In this document: piece by piece, positions 27,361 to 39,599 of the stretch
Layout: each line of letters begins with the position of its first letter
How positions within the stretch are numbered: position 1 is the stretch's first letter
Source of the DNA: Calliphora vicina
Lineage: Eukaryota; Arthropoda; Insecta; Diptera; Calliphoridae
Direction of reading: 5' to 3'
Length of the DNA: 64,000 nucleotides
NCBI RefSeq assembly: GCF_958450345.1
Contig: NC_088780.1
Span: 4,400,501-4,464,500, forward strand
Notes under the pieces: model-generated
Told to the model about the DNA's origin: nothing
Database searches by the model: none
What the model saw: the letters and a program-made list of their open reading frames with translations, nothing else
Program-made: the position numbers and the translations under genes

Positions 27361-28676
27361 AATTAAAAACAAATGTTTTTTAGTGAGAGCATTTTATATA
27401 AATTTCATTTAATTTTCTATTACTTCCGACCAAAAATCATATCCTGTGCTGAGCGATTTTCAATTATATTTTTGTATATTAAGATTTCACTTTATAATTG
27501 TTTCAAAAACAAACCTTGAACAATTCCAAAATTTATTTAAACATGATTATATTGAAATTTAAAATTTTGATTAAACTAAATTTTGGACTAAAACAACTTC
27601 ACCTTGAAGCTGTCAATTATTGCACATAATCTGACAAATTGCTAACACAAACGATATTTTTCTGAAATAATACTAGTTTTTAACTAAATTCGGAATTTTT
27701 TTTCAAATCCATTAGCATTTTTAGTGGTTGTTTTCAGCTCATTATTATAAATTTTTTGCCTTTAAATAACGGTTTTTAATTTATGCTAATAAAATCAAAT
27801 TTATATGTTCAAATGTCTTATTTTAATATGATTGATTTTTGAAATAAATTCAACTGAATTTATTTATTTATGTTTCGGTTGTCGTGTTTTGCCTTCTTTT
27901 TTTTGCCTCTTATTGTCTGAATAGATCTCAAATAAAAGTGAAAGTTTTCTTTTGTTAATTTAAGTACTTTTAATTACTTTAAACAGAAAACCAACCTAAA
28001 GGCATAAATTTAAATGATAATCTAGATTTTTTTCTGTATGAATTACATAAAATAGCAAAGATTTCTTCATCTTAAAAAACTAATGATATGAAATTTATGA
28101 TGTGAGAGCAAATGATTACTTATTTATTTATTCAGGGTTTTTTTTGGCAGTAATTTGAAAAAAAATAAATTTTAATTTCTTAGTGAAGCAAAATCTCATC
28201 CAACGTAAGGAGCGTGGCTTAAATTATAACAATATTCTAATAAAATCTTTTTTATTTAAAATTAAAATTACGCTTTTTTCACTCCTCTAACAAAATCTAA
28301 TTTCTAATGAAGAAACTTTTAAAATTTCATTTATAAGTTTTTTTTTTCTCTATTTCACCATTTAATATTTTGTAATTTGAACTTGTTTTAACAACATTTA
28401 AGGTAAATTTTTTGTAAGCGGCACAACATCCGCAATTTAATTTCATTTTACAAACTTACAAGTACAAGTACACGAGTATCAAACATTTTTATTCTCACAT
28501 GTGGTTAATGTGGTTTTTATAAACAAAAAGAATTCTATATTATTTATATTCTGGCTTATTTTTATAATAAATATTTGAAATTTTTTCCATACACAGTAAA
28601 TACCTTTGTGATAATGTTAAGACAACTAAATTTTTCAATTGTGGTTACGCAAGTTCTTTAATAACAACTAATTTTT
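27361..28676. other. AT-rich non-coding stretch
   Basis: No gene or mobile element was recognised. Confidence 0.5.
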
Positions 28677-28801
28677 TAGCCTGTTTCACAATAACGAATA
28701 AAAGATTTCGTTCGCATTCTAAGCGAAAGAAAAATGATTCGTTCACATAAATATAAAGTTAGTGAATCTAAAATTTCCATTCGTTATTGTAACACAGGCT
28801 A
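28677..28801. mobile_element. 125 bp MITE with about 22 bp inverted ends
   Basis: The left end 'TAGCCTGTTTCACAATAACG' (then 'aa') is the inverted form of the right end, which reads inward as 'TAGCCTGTGTTACAATAACG' (then 'aa'), with two mismatches. The interior contains 'cgttcgcattctaagcgaaag' (read in two parts), itself weakly inverted. A clear target duplication could not be picked out of the T-rich flanks, so the superfamily is open. Confidence 0.7.
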
Positions 28802-29659
28802 TTTATTAGTTTGTCATCCTTTTTATGTATTTAAAAATTAACTTATTTCGCTTTAACTCACCTTTATTTCATTTTCATGGGTATCACTTAAATCCATTTG
28901 TAAATACATTTTTAATTACATCCTTATTTGTAATAAAAATTATTATTAATTCAATTATTTATTATGACAAGTCGTTAAAACAAACACACACACTCACGAA
29001 ATTTAAATAATTATTCTTTTGATCATAAAAAATTTAAATGAAATTTACAGTCATTTAAATTTGTCACTATTAGAAGATGACTTTATCATTTAAATATTTT
29101 TATTATCTTTAGTTGTTACGTTTTTATTTTTAATTCTTTTAAGTTTCATAGAATTTCCTGGTATTTATTTTATTTTATTTGTATTGTATTATTTTGTTTA
29201 ACTTTTTCAATAATATTTTAAACTTTTAACATGTAAATAGAGAATTTTCTGTTTGGAGAAACAAAAGAGGATAAATAATGCAGCAAATATTTGTGATTTT
29301 ATTAAATATCGTATTTAGTTTTTAGTATTTAAATGTTTTATTTATTTTCTGTTTCGTTTAGATTTTTATATTTGTTTCTTCAGATACAAATGCACTTTTA
29401 CAGCTTCGTACTGGTAAAGAAGGGTGTTTGGTTGTTGTTTTCTTTATTATTTTATTTTATTTTTGCTGTTATTCATTGTGTGTAGTGTCACCAAGTTTTA
29501 CTTGGGTATTATTACCATGAACAAATACATTTACAGCTGATGGTCGTACATTTTTAAAGAATTATATAGAGACAGGCATAGCCAAACATGAACTAAAGAC
29601 TTTTTAACACTCCCTACACCATTTCCATAATGTGCCATTATTTTCATGTCAAAATGTGT
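28802..29659. other. AT-rich non-coding stretch
   Basis: Nothing recognisable. A 61-codon frame at 28825-29010 has no motif. Confidence 0.5.
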
Positions 29660-31350
29660 CCAAGAATTGAGTAAATCTTAGCAACATTTCCTTGAAAAAA
29701 AATTTATAAAAATTTCCTTAGCAACATGTTGCAGAAAATTTTACTCAACAACATGTTTAAAAAAAAATTTGGTCAACAATTTTCATAGCAACTTTTCCTT
29801 AAAACAATTTTATAAAAATTTCCTTTGCAACATGTTGCAGAAAATATTTCATTTTCCCAGCAACATGTATCTAAAAATAATTGGTCAACAATTTTCATAA
29901 AAACTTTTGCTTAAAAATATTTTATAAAAATGTCCTTAGCAACATGTTGCGAAAAATGTTACTCAATAATTTTCTCAGCAACATGTATCTATATTTGGTC
30001 AAACATTTTCATAGCAACGTTTCTTTGAAAATATTGTATACAAATTTCCTTAGCAACATATTGCAGAAAATATTACTCAACCATTTTCTCAGAATCATGT
30101 TTCCAAAAATATTTGGTCAACAATTTTCATTGTAAAAATTTTATAAAAATTTCGTTGGCAACATGTTGCAGAACTTGTTACTCAATTTTTATAGAAACTT
30201 ATTTATGAAAAAAAAATTATAAAAATTTCCTTAGCAACATGTTGCAGAAAATATTACTCAACAATTTTCGCAACAACATGTATCTAAAAATATTTGGTCA
30301 ACAATTTTCACAGTAGCTTTTCCATGAAAAAATTTTATAAAAATTAGCTTAGCAACATGTTGCAGAAAATATTACTCAATAATTTTCTCTGAAACTTGTA
30401 TCTAAATATATTTCGTCCAACATTTGCATAGAAATTTTCCTTTGAAAATATTGTATACAAATTTCCTTAGCAACATGTTGCAGAAAATATTAAATATGTA
30501 ATAATGTATTTAACAGTTGTTTACAAACATCATCTTAGCAACATAAAGCTGAATTGATTTTGAAATTTTTTGCTAAGCAACATATTGCTGGAAGTATGGA
30601 ACAAATTTTCAGTAACATTTTGCTTTTATAGCAACATGTTGCTGAAAATACTTAAAAAAATATCTCTTTGCTAGATGTTGTTAAAAATGTATTGCAATAT
30701 TTCTTTAGCAACTTGTAGAAAATATATGGCAACATGTTGCTAAGAATTGTTTTAAATTTTTTTTAGCAACAATTATATGAAAATGTTCAGCCACATATGG
30801 CTAAAATATCTTTGTGACATGTTGCTTCAAATTGTGTACAAAATGTTTCTAGCAAAATTCTTAGTAACATGTTGCTGAAACACTAAGAAACAATTTTCCT
30901 AGCAACATGTCCGCAACAATTTATAACAAAATTTTTTTTTAGCAACATGTTGCTGAAATAAACGAATTTTTTAAAAATATGTTTTGTAAAATTTGACAGC
31001 ATTTTTTTTAGCAACAATAAACAATTTTTTTTAAAATGTGTTTCGTAAAATTTTACGCAATAAATTTTTGTACAGCATGTTTGCTGAAATTGTATGTCTG
31101 TTACAAATTGTATTTTGAAACATGTTGCTGAAAATGTATTACAACATTACTCTTAGCAACATATTGCTGAAATAGTTTTAAACAAATTTCTTAGGAACAT
31201 GTTGCTTTGAATTCATTTTCTTATTGCCAAAATTGCTTACACAAGTTTCTTAGCAACATGTTGCTAAGTTAATGTGCAACAAATTTAAACATTCTCAAAT
31301 GAAAATATTGAGCATAAAGTTTCATTGCAATATGTTGCTGAATATATTGT
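29660..31350 (+). repeat. AGCAACATGTTGCT domain 4 with a ~115 bp higher-order array
   Basis: From about 29.70 to 30.49 kb a unit of roughly 107-118 bp repeats about eight times. Each unit has 'ttccttagcaacatgttgca', then 'gaaaatattactcaacaatt', 'cagcaacatgtatctaaaaa' and 'tatttggtcaacaattttca'. The 'ccttagcaacatgttgcag' part lies near 29717, 29826, 29938, 30051, 30160, 30232, 30350 and 30468; one interval is short. From 30.5 to 31.35 kb the array relaxes into simple 'ttagcaacatgttgctgaaa' units every 50-80 bp. The open frame at 29881-30135 is a by-product. Confidence 0.85.
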
Positions 31351-32729
31351 ACAACTTGTTTAATTATATTTGTTTTCCTAAGAATTTTTTCAAACAATTT
31401 TTAATCGGAAATAGTGTATTGTGGGAAAATAATAGACGTATAGTCGTCTCTCATACAAGTTAAAGCGAGTACTCGCACTTGTATGCAGAAGGTATTAATG
31501 TTGGTCAAAACGCTTTTGGTTGTAAAAATAAATATAAATTATTTATTTATAAAGACTTTTGTTGTTGTTGTATTTAAACAAAACATAATACATATTGTCG
31601 TTAACAGTTTAAACACTTTTCACTGACCCCAATTGGTTCATTTTGGTTTGGCAAATTTGAGCTGTATTTCTTTTGCTTGGTTTCTTTATTTTTCTTTTTT
31701 GTTTGCAATGAACTTTTTTTCTAAACAAATTAAATGCAAAGCAAAACATAAATTAATGCATTAATGCAACAGCAACAGCAACAAAAACACACAAAGTAGC
31801 AGAGGTTTTTTTTACATCCCGAGTTTGTGTGGTAATTTAGGTTATTGGGTTTAACTTTTTTTTAGCTTTAGAGTAAGTAAAGGAAATCTGAGTTGCTTAA
31901 AGGTTTTTAAAATGGGAGTATTTTTTGTTTAATGCCAGCAAAACATAAAATACCATTAAATATTAAATTAGCTTATGTCAACTAAATGGACAGTTTAATA
32001 CTTGTCTTTGTCTTTGATTCTAAAACATAAAAGTGAATTCATATAAATCGAATGAAACCAAAAAATTCACTTTCATTGGGAATTCGCAATTGCAAAAACA
32101 AACAATAAAAAATTAAAACCAGGCTAAATTCAATACTCAAGCTCGCATGAAGAAATATTTTTTGAGAAACACATGTTTGTTGTTCACATACAGACAGACA
32201 GACGGACAAGTATTTCTATGTTTTGATATTGTTTTTCGGTTCAACTTTTAGATACAAATGATACTTGTTTAATACAATATGAAGAATTGTTGTAGATACA
32301 TATTGTTGTTAAATGTTGTCATACTTCATGCATGGTTAATTAAATCGTTGTTATTGTTTTTCTATTGATATTTTTCAATCTCAGCCATTTACGCGTTTGA
32401 ATTTTGTTTGTTAGTTTGGCATGCTCTGCTTTTACGTGTAAATACAGAGCAACTTTTGTTGAAATTGTTTATATTTATTAGTTTTAATTGGCATATAATT
32501 AAACTGACAATTATTTATGTACGTAAAATGCCTATTTCGTTTTGCAGAAATCTTAACAATTTCTTAAAAATTAAATTGAACAAAAGAAACAAATAATTAA
32601 AGATGTAAATGAAACAATGACATTAAGAGAAACTGAATTTTAATGGGAAAATATTGAAAGTCAGTGTTGCATTTAGCTAGGAATAACCCCAGCTAGAAAA
32701 GCTCGGAATAAGGAGTCATATAAGCTACG
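31351..32729. other. AT-rich non-coding stretch with one hairpin
   Basis: At 31451-31485 'catacaagt' and 'acttgtatg' flank 'gcgagtactcgc', giving a strong short hairpin just right of the palindrome domain. A CAACAG microsatellite lies near 31.77-31.79 kb. The rest shows nothing. Confidence 0.5.
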
Positions 32730-33385
32730 ACTTAAAAAGTACAATAAATATTCAACCAATAAATTTATGTTAAAACTCAATAAATTCAATAAAAATTTTC
32801 TTTAAAAACTACTACCAAAATACTATAATATATAGATTTGAAACAATGAAAAAAGTACTTTTTGAGAAAATAAACAAATTTGTTTAAAAAATTACGAATT
32901 TTTAAAGTTTTAACTTAAATTTTACAAAGGATACAAAAAAATAGTACTTTTTTGAAAGTACTATTCTATAGTACCACTCAAAAAAGAAGTTTTTTGGAAA
33001 TCCATTTCATATTGTAATCATTTAATACTGAAAATTTAAAATGCTAATAAAAGCTATAAAAATGAGAAATATTCTATGGAAAATAAAAAAAAGTTCCATA
33101 AAAAGTACTTTTTGGAAAATTAAGAAATTTTTTTAAAAAAAATAATAAATTCGAAAATTTTAAATTAAATTATACAAAAATAATACAAAAAATAGTAATT
33201 TAAAAAAGTACTTTTCCATAGAACTTCAATACCATAGAAGTACTTTTTTGGAAAGCCTATATAAGTTTGAAATTATTCAATTCTACAAATTTCCATTTTT
33301 TTTATAGATATTAAAAAGTACCATTAACATTTTGTTAAATTTACTAAAATCTACAAAAATGTGTACTTTTATATAAAAACTACTA

Positions 33386-34684
33386 AGGAGTGAGATCGAA
33401 AAATTCTTAACATACATATATGTTTATAAAAAAGAAACCACTAAACTTACAGCTTTAATTTTTTTTTTATTTGATTGAAATTATTATTACAATTTACAAA
33501 AAAAATTATTTTTATAGTTTTAATCACTAGTGATGAAATTTTGAACCTTTTTCGGAAACCCTTCCATTAACGTTTTTATAGTGCTTTCTGTCACTTTGCT
33601 CGAACATGTAGTCCATCTCCGTTTAAAATCTACCACACTTTTGGACACCTTTTTTGTACTCTTCAATTCTCTTTTAACAAGAGCCCAATATCTCTCCACT
33701 GGCCTTAGCTCCGGGCAGTTTGGAGGATTTGCCTCTCTTGGTACAAATACCACATTATTGTTCTTGTACCACTCAAGGGCTTGTTTGCCATAGTGACAGG
33801 ATGCCAAGTCAGGCCAAAAATAAGTGGACACATTATGAAGTCTTATGAATGGAAGCAGCCTTTTTTGTAAACATTCCTTGATGTAAATTTCGGTATTTAT
33901 AGAGCCCGTTGTAACAAATGAGTGGCTTCTTTTGCCGCAACTGCATATTGCTTGCCATACCAAGAACTTTCTGGGAAATTTTGTCTGCTTTTGGGTCCTA
34001 AACTTTTCTTCAACATTCCCTCGAGCATCAGCAACATAAAATTTTTGACCTGGAAGTTGCGAAAAATCTGCCAGAACATACGTTTCGTCATCCATTATGC
34101 AGCAAGAATATTTTTTTATAAAACTTGACTTCAATTTCCGTGCTCTGTTTTTGGCCTCTAAATTTTTAGTAGCGTTCCTGTCAGGAACTTTTTGAGCCTT
34201 GTATGTTTTTAAACCTGCATTAGCTTTAACTTTTCGTACCAAATAGTCCGAGCACTGAGCTAACCGGGCTGCTTTCCTACCGGATGTGTTGGGAGCTCTT
34301 TTGAAAATGCGTTCTATTTTTTTTGGCTTTAGAAACATCATGTGGACCATTCCTTCTACCTGAACCAGGTTTTCTATCAACTGACAAGTTCTCCCGGTAC
34401 TGTTTAATAACATTGGAAACAGTTTGACGGCAGACCTTTGTATGCTTGGCCAACTTTTTGTAAGACCAAGTTGGGTTTTGTTGAAAATATTTAATAATTT
34501 CAGTACGCACTTTTTTCTGGTCACTCATTTTAATCAGATTAACAAAAAAATTAATATAATTGACATTACACATAATAACTGACATGTTTTTCAAAGGTAA
34601 CTTGATCAAAAAAAAATTCAAATAATACTTGGGTTAAAAAATGTAATGAAAAACGTGTGTTAAGAATTTTTCGATCTCACTCCT
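33386..34684 (-). mobile_element. Near-intact Tc1/mariner (DD37E-like) DNA transposon, 1299 bp
   Basis: The ends are a 27 bp perfect inverted repeat beginning AGGAGTGAGATCGAAAAATT (then 'cttaaca'). The next bases also mostly match. TA flanks both sides (33384-33385 and 34685-34686), the standard duplication for this superfamily. The single gene runs on the minus strand and fills most of the element. The perfect termini and almost intact gene point to recent insertion into the GTAC repeat domain. Confidence 0.93.
33520..34528 (-). pseudogene. Transposase, DD37E-like IS630/Tc1/mariner, one frameshift
   Basis: The enzyme would cut and paste the surrounding element. Start: the ATG at 34528 opens 'MSDQKKVRTEIIKYF', followed by a helix-turn-helix ('WSYKKLAKHTKVCRQTVSNV', residues about 20-39) and a basic 'GSGRR'. 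The frame then shifts inside a run of eight A (plus-strand T run 34317-34324); removing one base joins 'DVSKAKK' to 'IERIFKRAPNTSGRK'. The joined protein would be about 335 residues, the usual size. Catalytic motifs follow: 'MDDETYV' (first D), 'YFWPDLASCHYG' (second D) and 'CPELRPVERYW' (E). I count 37 residues between the second D and the E, which suggests the DD37E group known from dipterans. Apart from the single indel no damage is visible, so assembly error, a real mutation, or slippage on the A run are all possible. Confidence 0.88.
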
Positions 34685-35204
34685 TATTTAGAAAACTATT
34701 AAAAATTAGTACTTTTCCATTAGAAATTAAAAAAGTATCAAAAAAGTACTTTTTGGAAAATCAAGATATTAGTTAAAAATTACAAAATTCTCAAATCTTA
34801 ACATCTTTCAAAATTACTGAAATTGGGCTTAAAATGTATTTTTCTTGAAAAGTTAAAAAGTACCAAAAAAAAGTACGTTTTTTGAAAAATCAAGAAATTT
34901 AATAAAAATTACCAAAGTCTCAAATTTTAACATAAATCTTTCAAAATTACTAAAAAAAAATGTGTTTAAAGAGTAAAAAAAAGTTAAAAAAGTACTACAA
35001 CAAGTACTTTTGAGAATATCACGCAGAAGTTCAAATTATTTAATTCTCAAATAATAACAAATAACTTATTCAAATACTAAAAATTTTAAAAATATAATAA
35101 AACTAAAACAGGTACCATTAAAAGTACTTTTTTGAAAAATTCAGAAATTAGTTTAGGATCAGTTAATTACCAAATTTAAACATAAATTATACACAAATAC
35201 AACA

Positions 35205-35285
35205 ACAAAATAATACTTTTACACACATGAGTCAATGAATGAGTGAGGGAATGAATGAGTCAGGCCTTGTATTTTTAAATATATA
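35205..35285 (-). mobile_element. Possible Helitron-like terminal fragment
   Basis: Read on the minus strand, a 'TCTATATATTTAAAAATACA' start is followed by a 'gactcattcattccctcac' tract. This resembles the TC-plus-short-direct-repeat starts of some helitron-like elements. It is short, lies inside the GTAC domain, and could instead be a simple TCAT microsatellite. Confidence 0.25.
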
Positions 35286-36690
35286 GATTTTTAAAAAAAG
35301 GCACAAAAAGTCGATCGTACTTTAGTAACTGTATATATGGAAATTAAAAAAATAAACTATATTTTTTGGTAAATTATATTTAATTAATAATTTAAAAATT
35401 GTACCATAAAAAGAACATTATATTTATAAGCTTATAATTACTAAAAATTAGTACCTTTCCTTTAGAAATTAAAAAGTACCAAAAAAGTACTTTTTGGAAA
35501 ATCAAGAATTTAGATAAAAATTACAAAATTCTTAAATCTTAATATAAATCTTTCAAAATTACCAAAAAAAAAATTGAGTTTAAAAAGTACTTTTCTTGAG
35601 TATTTTATTAATAATTTCAAAATTGTACTATAAAAATTACTTTTTTTTAAAAATCACTTGATTGCAAATAAACAAACAAAACCTTGTATAAACTTATAGG
35701 TACTAAAAATTTGTACTTTCCCTTTAAAAATTAAAAAGTACCAAAAAAAGTACATTTTGGAAAATCATGAAATTCGATAAATATTACAAAATTCTCAAAT
35801 GTTAACATAAATCTATAAAAATTCTAAAAAAAAAATGAGCTTAAAAAGTACTTTTCTTAAAAAGTTAAAAAAGTACCACAAAAAGTACTTTTTTGGAAAA
35901 TACAGAAATTAGTTAAGAATATTTCAATTAGCAAATTCTAACATAACTTATACACAATTACAACAACAAAATAGTACTTTTTTGTAGAAATAACGAAAAT
36001 TTATATTTTATGGTGAATTAAACATATTTAATTAAAAATTGTACCATAAAAAGTACCTTTTTCCAAATCACTTGATTGCAAAGTATCAAAGGAAATCTTG
36101 TATATGCTTGTAAATACCAAAAATTGGTACTTTTCTATATAATGTATTATAAAAAGTACTTTCTGGGAAAATTAAAAATTATTTGAATATAATTTCCACA
36201 ATGTTCGAAATAGTACTTTAAATGAGAAATTACGATAATATAGATATATTGATTGATTTTAATAAAAAATCTAAGCCATTTCTACAATAAGTAAATTTAA
36301 AAATTTAGAAAAAATAAATTCTAAATTTCAAATAATTTTTTTTTAAATTTGCAAAATTGTTTAAAAACATCAAACGCAAAAAAAATATAATTTATATTCG
36401 AAAATTTCAATTTTAAAAATGTTTGGATAAAAGTACCATAAAAAGTACTTTTTAGAAAATGCATGAAATTAGTATAGAAATCTAAAATTATACAATTATC
36501 AAAGAAAAACTAAAAGCTAAAAAATGTGTACTTTTTCAAGTATTTTATATAGAAAAACTAAATTCTAAATGTTAATGAAATTTTTTTGGATTTTAAGCAT
36601 AAAGTACTAAAAAATCAAAGCTTTAAAAAACTACTTTTGCTTTAAATTGATAATACAGACTTAGTTTTATAAATTAAAAAAATACTTTTT

Positions 36691-38199
36691 ATTTAAAAAG
36701 TTATTTTAAATAAAATATGAAAATTAAGCAATTTGTTTGTTTTTACAAAATTCTTAATAAAATATTTAAGAACGTACATGTATTTCATAATTTTATAACT
36801 CAATTTTCTAAATTTAATAAGAATTCCGACGCATTTTTATCATTTATAACCAATGAGCCATAGCTTTTGTTCAATTTAATTGTTTAAATCAAGTTTTTAA
36901 TAAATTTATTTAACAAATATTTTGAATTTTTAAGCTCTCTTTGAAGTGTTTTCAAACCATATAGTTTTTCTCTGGTTAGTTTTAAGAATTTGTGTTTGGT
37001 TTAACAATGAATCATTTAAGTAGTCGGAGAAGATTAACAATTCAGTCTATTCATTATTAATAAATTCACACTTTTAGGTGTTTTTTTTTGTTGGTTGCTG
37101 CTTAAGCAGGGCTTGAACAATTAATTAGCAAATTTTTTTTTAATAATAAACTGTAAAGTCAAGTGACTAATTCCCACAATTATAAGTATTTTTCTTGTTG
37201 TTATTTAATGTATGTATTATTTTAAAGTTTAGTTTGTTTAAATAATTGTATATTTTTTTCTTTAGTTTAAATGAATTTAAATATTTAGCACCTGCAGCAG
37301 GTTTTGTTGTTTAAAAATAAACATTCTTTAACACACAGGAAAACATAAATCCTTAAAACATTAAGATGTCGTTTTGCACTCACTCCCCTATTCATGGCAC
37401 ACAAGTTGACAGTTTAATAAACACAATGATGACGATGAAAATACTGGTTGCTAAGTTTGAATTTTAATTTTTTTTTATTTCTTTGCTAATAATGGTATTT
37501 TGCATACATTAAGTTAAATTGTATTTGAAATTACAATTTAGGGGACAAACTAAAAGAACCATAGAGAAGGAGACATTGAAATTCACTGCATAAACTCTCG
37601 ATTTTCAACAACAAAATAAATAATTTTTCAAGAGGACAAATAATTGAAATGAAATTCAATAAACAACAACTTAAACCACAACTTCTTTATAAATTTTTAT
37701 TTTGTTCAAAATTTTTTTGGGGGTAAAAATGCACTTGTAAACTTGTTGTATGGGTTTTTTATTTGTTTGGTTAAATTTACGAAAATTTTTTGTGTTTTTT
37801 TTTGGAGGATCTTATTACCACTTTGCTGAGTTTAATACTAAAAAAAAGCAACGAAAAAGAAACTTGTCTTTCTGGTATAAAATTTCACAAAATTGAGAAC
37901 CTTTTGTTTCTTACATTTTTTGGGGGATATATTTTATGTTGAATTTTAATTTTTATTTTGTGTACATAATACTATTAATATTCATTTAATAAGAATTTTT
38001 TTCATATTTTAATTTTCTATTATTATAGATTTTTTGTTTTAATTAATTCAAGGTTAAAGTATTCAAATTTTGTTTTGCTTGTTAAAGTTTAGATTATTTT
38101 TGTTTGTTTTCACTTTTATTTAATTGCATTTTGTTGATTAATTTGCCAAAAATTTTGATTCCGTAAATTCTGGCTTTGTTTATTTCATAAAATATTTCT
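36691..38199. other. AT-rich non-coding stretch
   Basis: No gene is recognised. Scattered poly-T runs and the string 'acctgcagcaggttttg' near 37.29 kb are the only features of note. Confidence 0.5.
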
Positions 38200-38420
38200 T
38201 TCATTCACACGATTTTTACGCGTTACGCCTGCGCACCTGAACTTATCACGAACTCAACTGAGTTTGCAGTTCGAATAAACATCAACAAACAGCTGAAACT
38301 AAATTTCTTTAGGTTGCAAACAAACACAGAAAAACCGGCTTTATTTGTATTGAGTTGCGGTTCGCATCAAACATGTTTGAAGCTGCAAAGTGTTGTGGTT
38401 GTAACATTGAAATGCAGGTG
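38200..38420. promoter_or_regulatory. GC-richer promoter-like island
   Basis: This stretch is clearly less AT-rich than its surroundings ('cgcgttacgcctgcgcacctg') and holds E-box words CACCTG and CAGCTG. The string 'ttcgaataaacatcaac' (38271-38287) also occurs downstream of the TATA box in the LTR-like insert at 48.72-48.74 kb. It could be an alternative promoter or untranslated first exon of a gene reading left, or a retrotransposon scrap. No TATA box or coding start is evident, so the call is weak. Confidence 0.3.
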
Positions 38421-38940
38421 GAAAGAAACATTACGAAAAGCCAAAATCATGTAATGAAATGTAAAAGATGTAGATACAAATGTATTGTAATATAAGACAA
38501 TCTTGGGACAAACCATTAAGGGTTGTTTTTGTTTTGAGAATGTTCAAACAAGTAAATACATTTGAAGATGGTGTTGAATTACACTTCCTCTAAAACAAAA
38601 AAAAATCTTTAAAATAAGAAATTTCCTATTTTCAGTTTGGTATTCTGCAAATAAAGATATAAATACAAACATGTGATAAGGAAAATTGTAAATTTTCTCA
38701 TAATTACAATCATGAATAAAATTTTTAAGTGGCTACCACTTAAAAATCAAAAATATGAGAGTAGTAGGGGAGGGCTTCAAAGGAGCTATTACTAGTAATA
38801 TATACTATGTCTATAGTATCTAAACTACTGGTTCAATTGTAAACTAATCTTCACAAAAATTGTAGAGGAGGAGGTTAAAATTTATCATCTCGAAATCTGA
38901 AAACTCAGTTACAACGCGAATGTCAACGAAGTTCCTTAAA

Positions 38941-39030
38941 ATTATCAAATAGAAACAAAAATCACAATTAAAAGCTGGTCAGATTACAACATATTATTAC
39001 AATCCATGTTCTCTTTATGCAGACCACTGA
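38941..39030 (-). repeat. Dispersed repeat R2, copy 2 (inverted)
   Basis: The reverse complement reads 'ctgcataaagagaacat', 'gtaatctgaccagct' and 'aattgtgattt', matching 1620-1720 minus its extra ~20 bases. It lies directly before R1 copy b, and 38810-38930 weakly resembles 3255-3420. Confidence 0.6.
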
Positions 39031-39068
39031 AATTTACGCAAAATTTTAATTAAATAGAAACACAGTTT

Positions 39069-39560
39069 TTATACCCTTCCCCATGAGTGGTCAGTTGGTC
39101 AATCCGTTTGTAATTTCTACATTTTTCATTTGCGACCCCACAAAGTATATATATTCTGAATCGTTATAGATAGCGGAGTCCATATAGCCATGTCCGGGAA
39201 TTCTTCCGGCTCGGTTGTTATTTAAAACCGACAAAATCGGCCCACAAATGACAGAGATATAAGGAAAAAACCGGGACAACCACGATTTTTGGCCTATTTT
39301 TGATGTATATCTGGATTACTATGTCATTAATATAGACAATATGCATATCTAATGATAGAAATTTTCAAAGTCCATTGCAACGATGTATATAAGGCTATAG
39401 TTATATATAATGGGTCAAGATCGGGATAAATATTTTTTAACCCGAATTTTTTTTCATTAAAATAATATTTTTTCACAAATTATTTTTCAAAAAAAAAAAT
39501 TTTAAATTTAAAAAGAATTCCAAAAAAACGTTTTTAAAAAAAATTAAAAAAAACTTTTCT
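39069..39560 (-). repeat. Dispersed repeat R1, copy b
   Basis: In reverse orientation it carries the conserved blocks 'atacccttccccatgagtgg', 'gtaatttctacatttttcat', 'atatagccatgtccg', 'agagatataagga', 'atctaatgatagaaa' and 'aatgggtcaagatcggga'. It decays into A-rich sequence after about 39.45 kb. The 62-codon minus-strand frame inside it is not a gene. Confidence 0.8.
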
Positions 39561-39599
39561 AAAAAATATTTTAAAAAAAATTATATAATTAATTATTAT

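Larger units (their letters stand above)
32730..36690. repeat. AAAGTACTTT-core degenerate palindromic repeat domain
   Basis: Variants of 'aaaaagtactttttggaaaa' and 'aattaaaaagtaccaaaaaa' occur dozens of times. They commonly alternate as 'gtacttttcttgaaaagtta' and 'aaaaagtaccaaaaaaagta', and are often separated by 'tcaagaaattagttaaaaat'. The array is split by the DD37E-type transposon at 33386-34684. Related words resume at 61.5-61.9 and 63.69-63.73 kb. No stable unit length is kept, but blocks of about 140-280 bp are partly duplicated (34.72-35.00, 35.45-35.62, 35.70-35.90 kb). Confidence 0.8.

Noticed and set aside
29881..30135. Open frame of 84 codons with internal LSNMLRKMLLNNFLSNM-type repeats
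   Set aside because: The repeats are translations of the AGCAACATGTTGCT array; a similar frame arises at 21.67-21.91 kb on both strands. No start context or splice support.
20800..31350. CRISPR-like spaced palindromic repeats
   Set aside because: Spacing is irregular, repeats are degenerate, no cas genes are present, and the DNA is clearly eukaryotic with introns.
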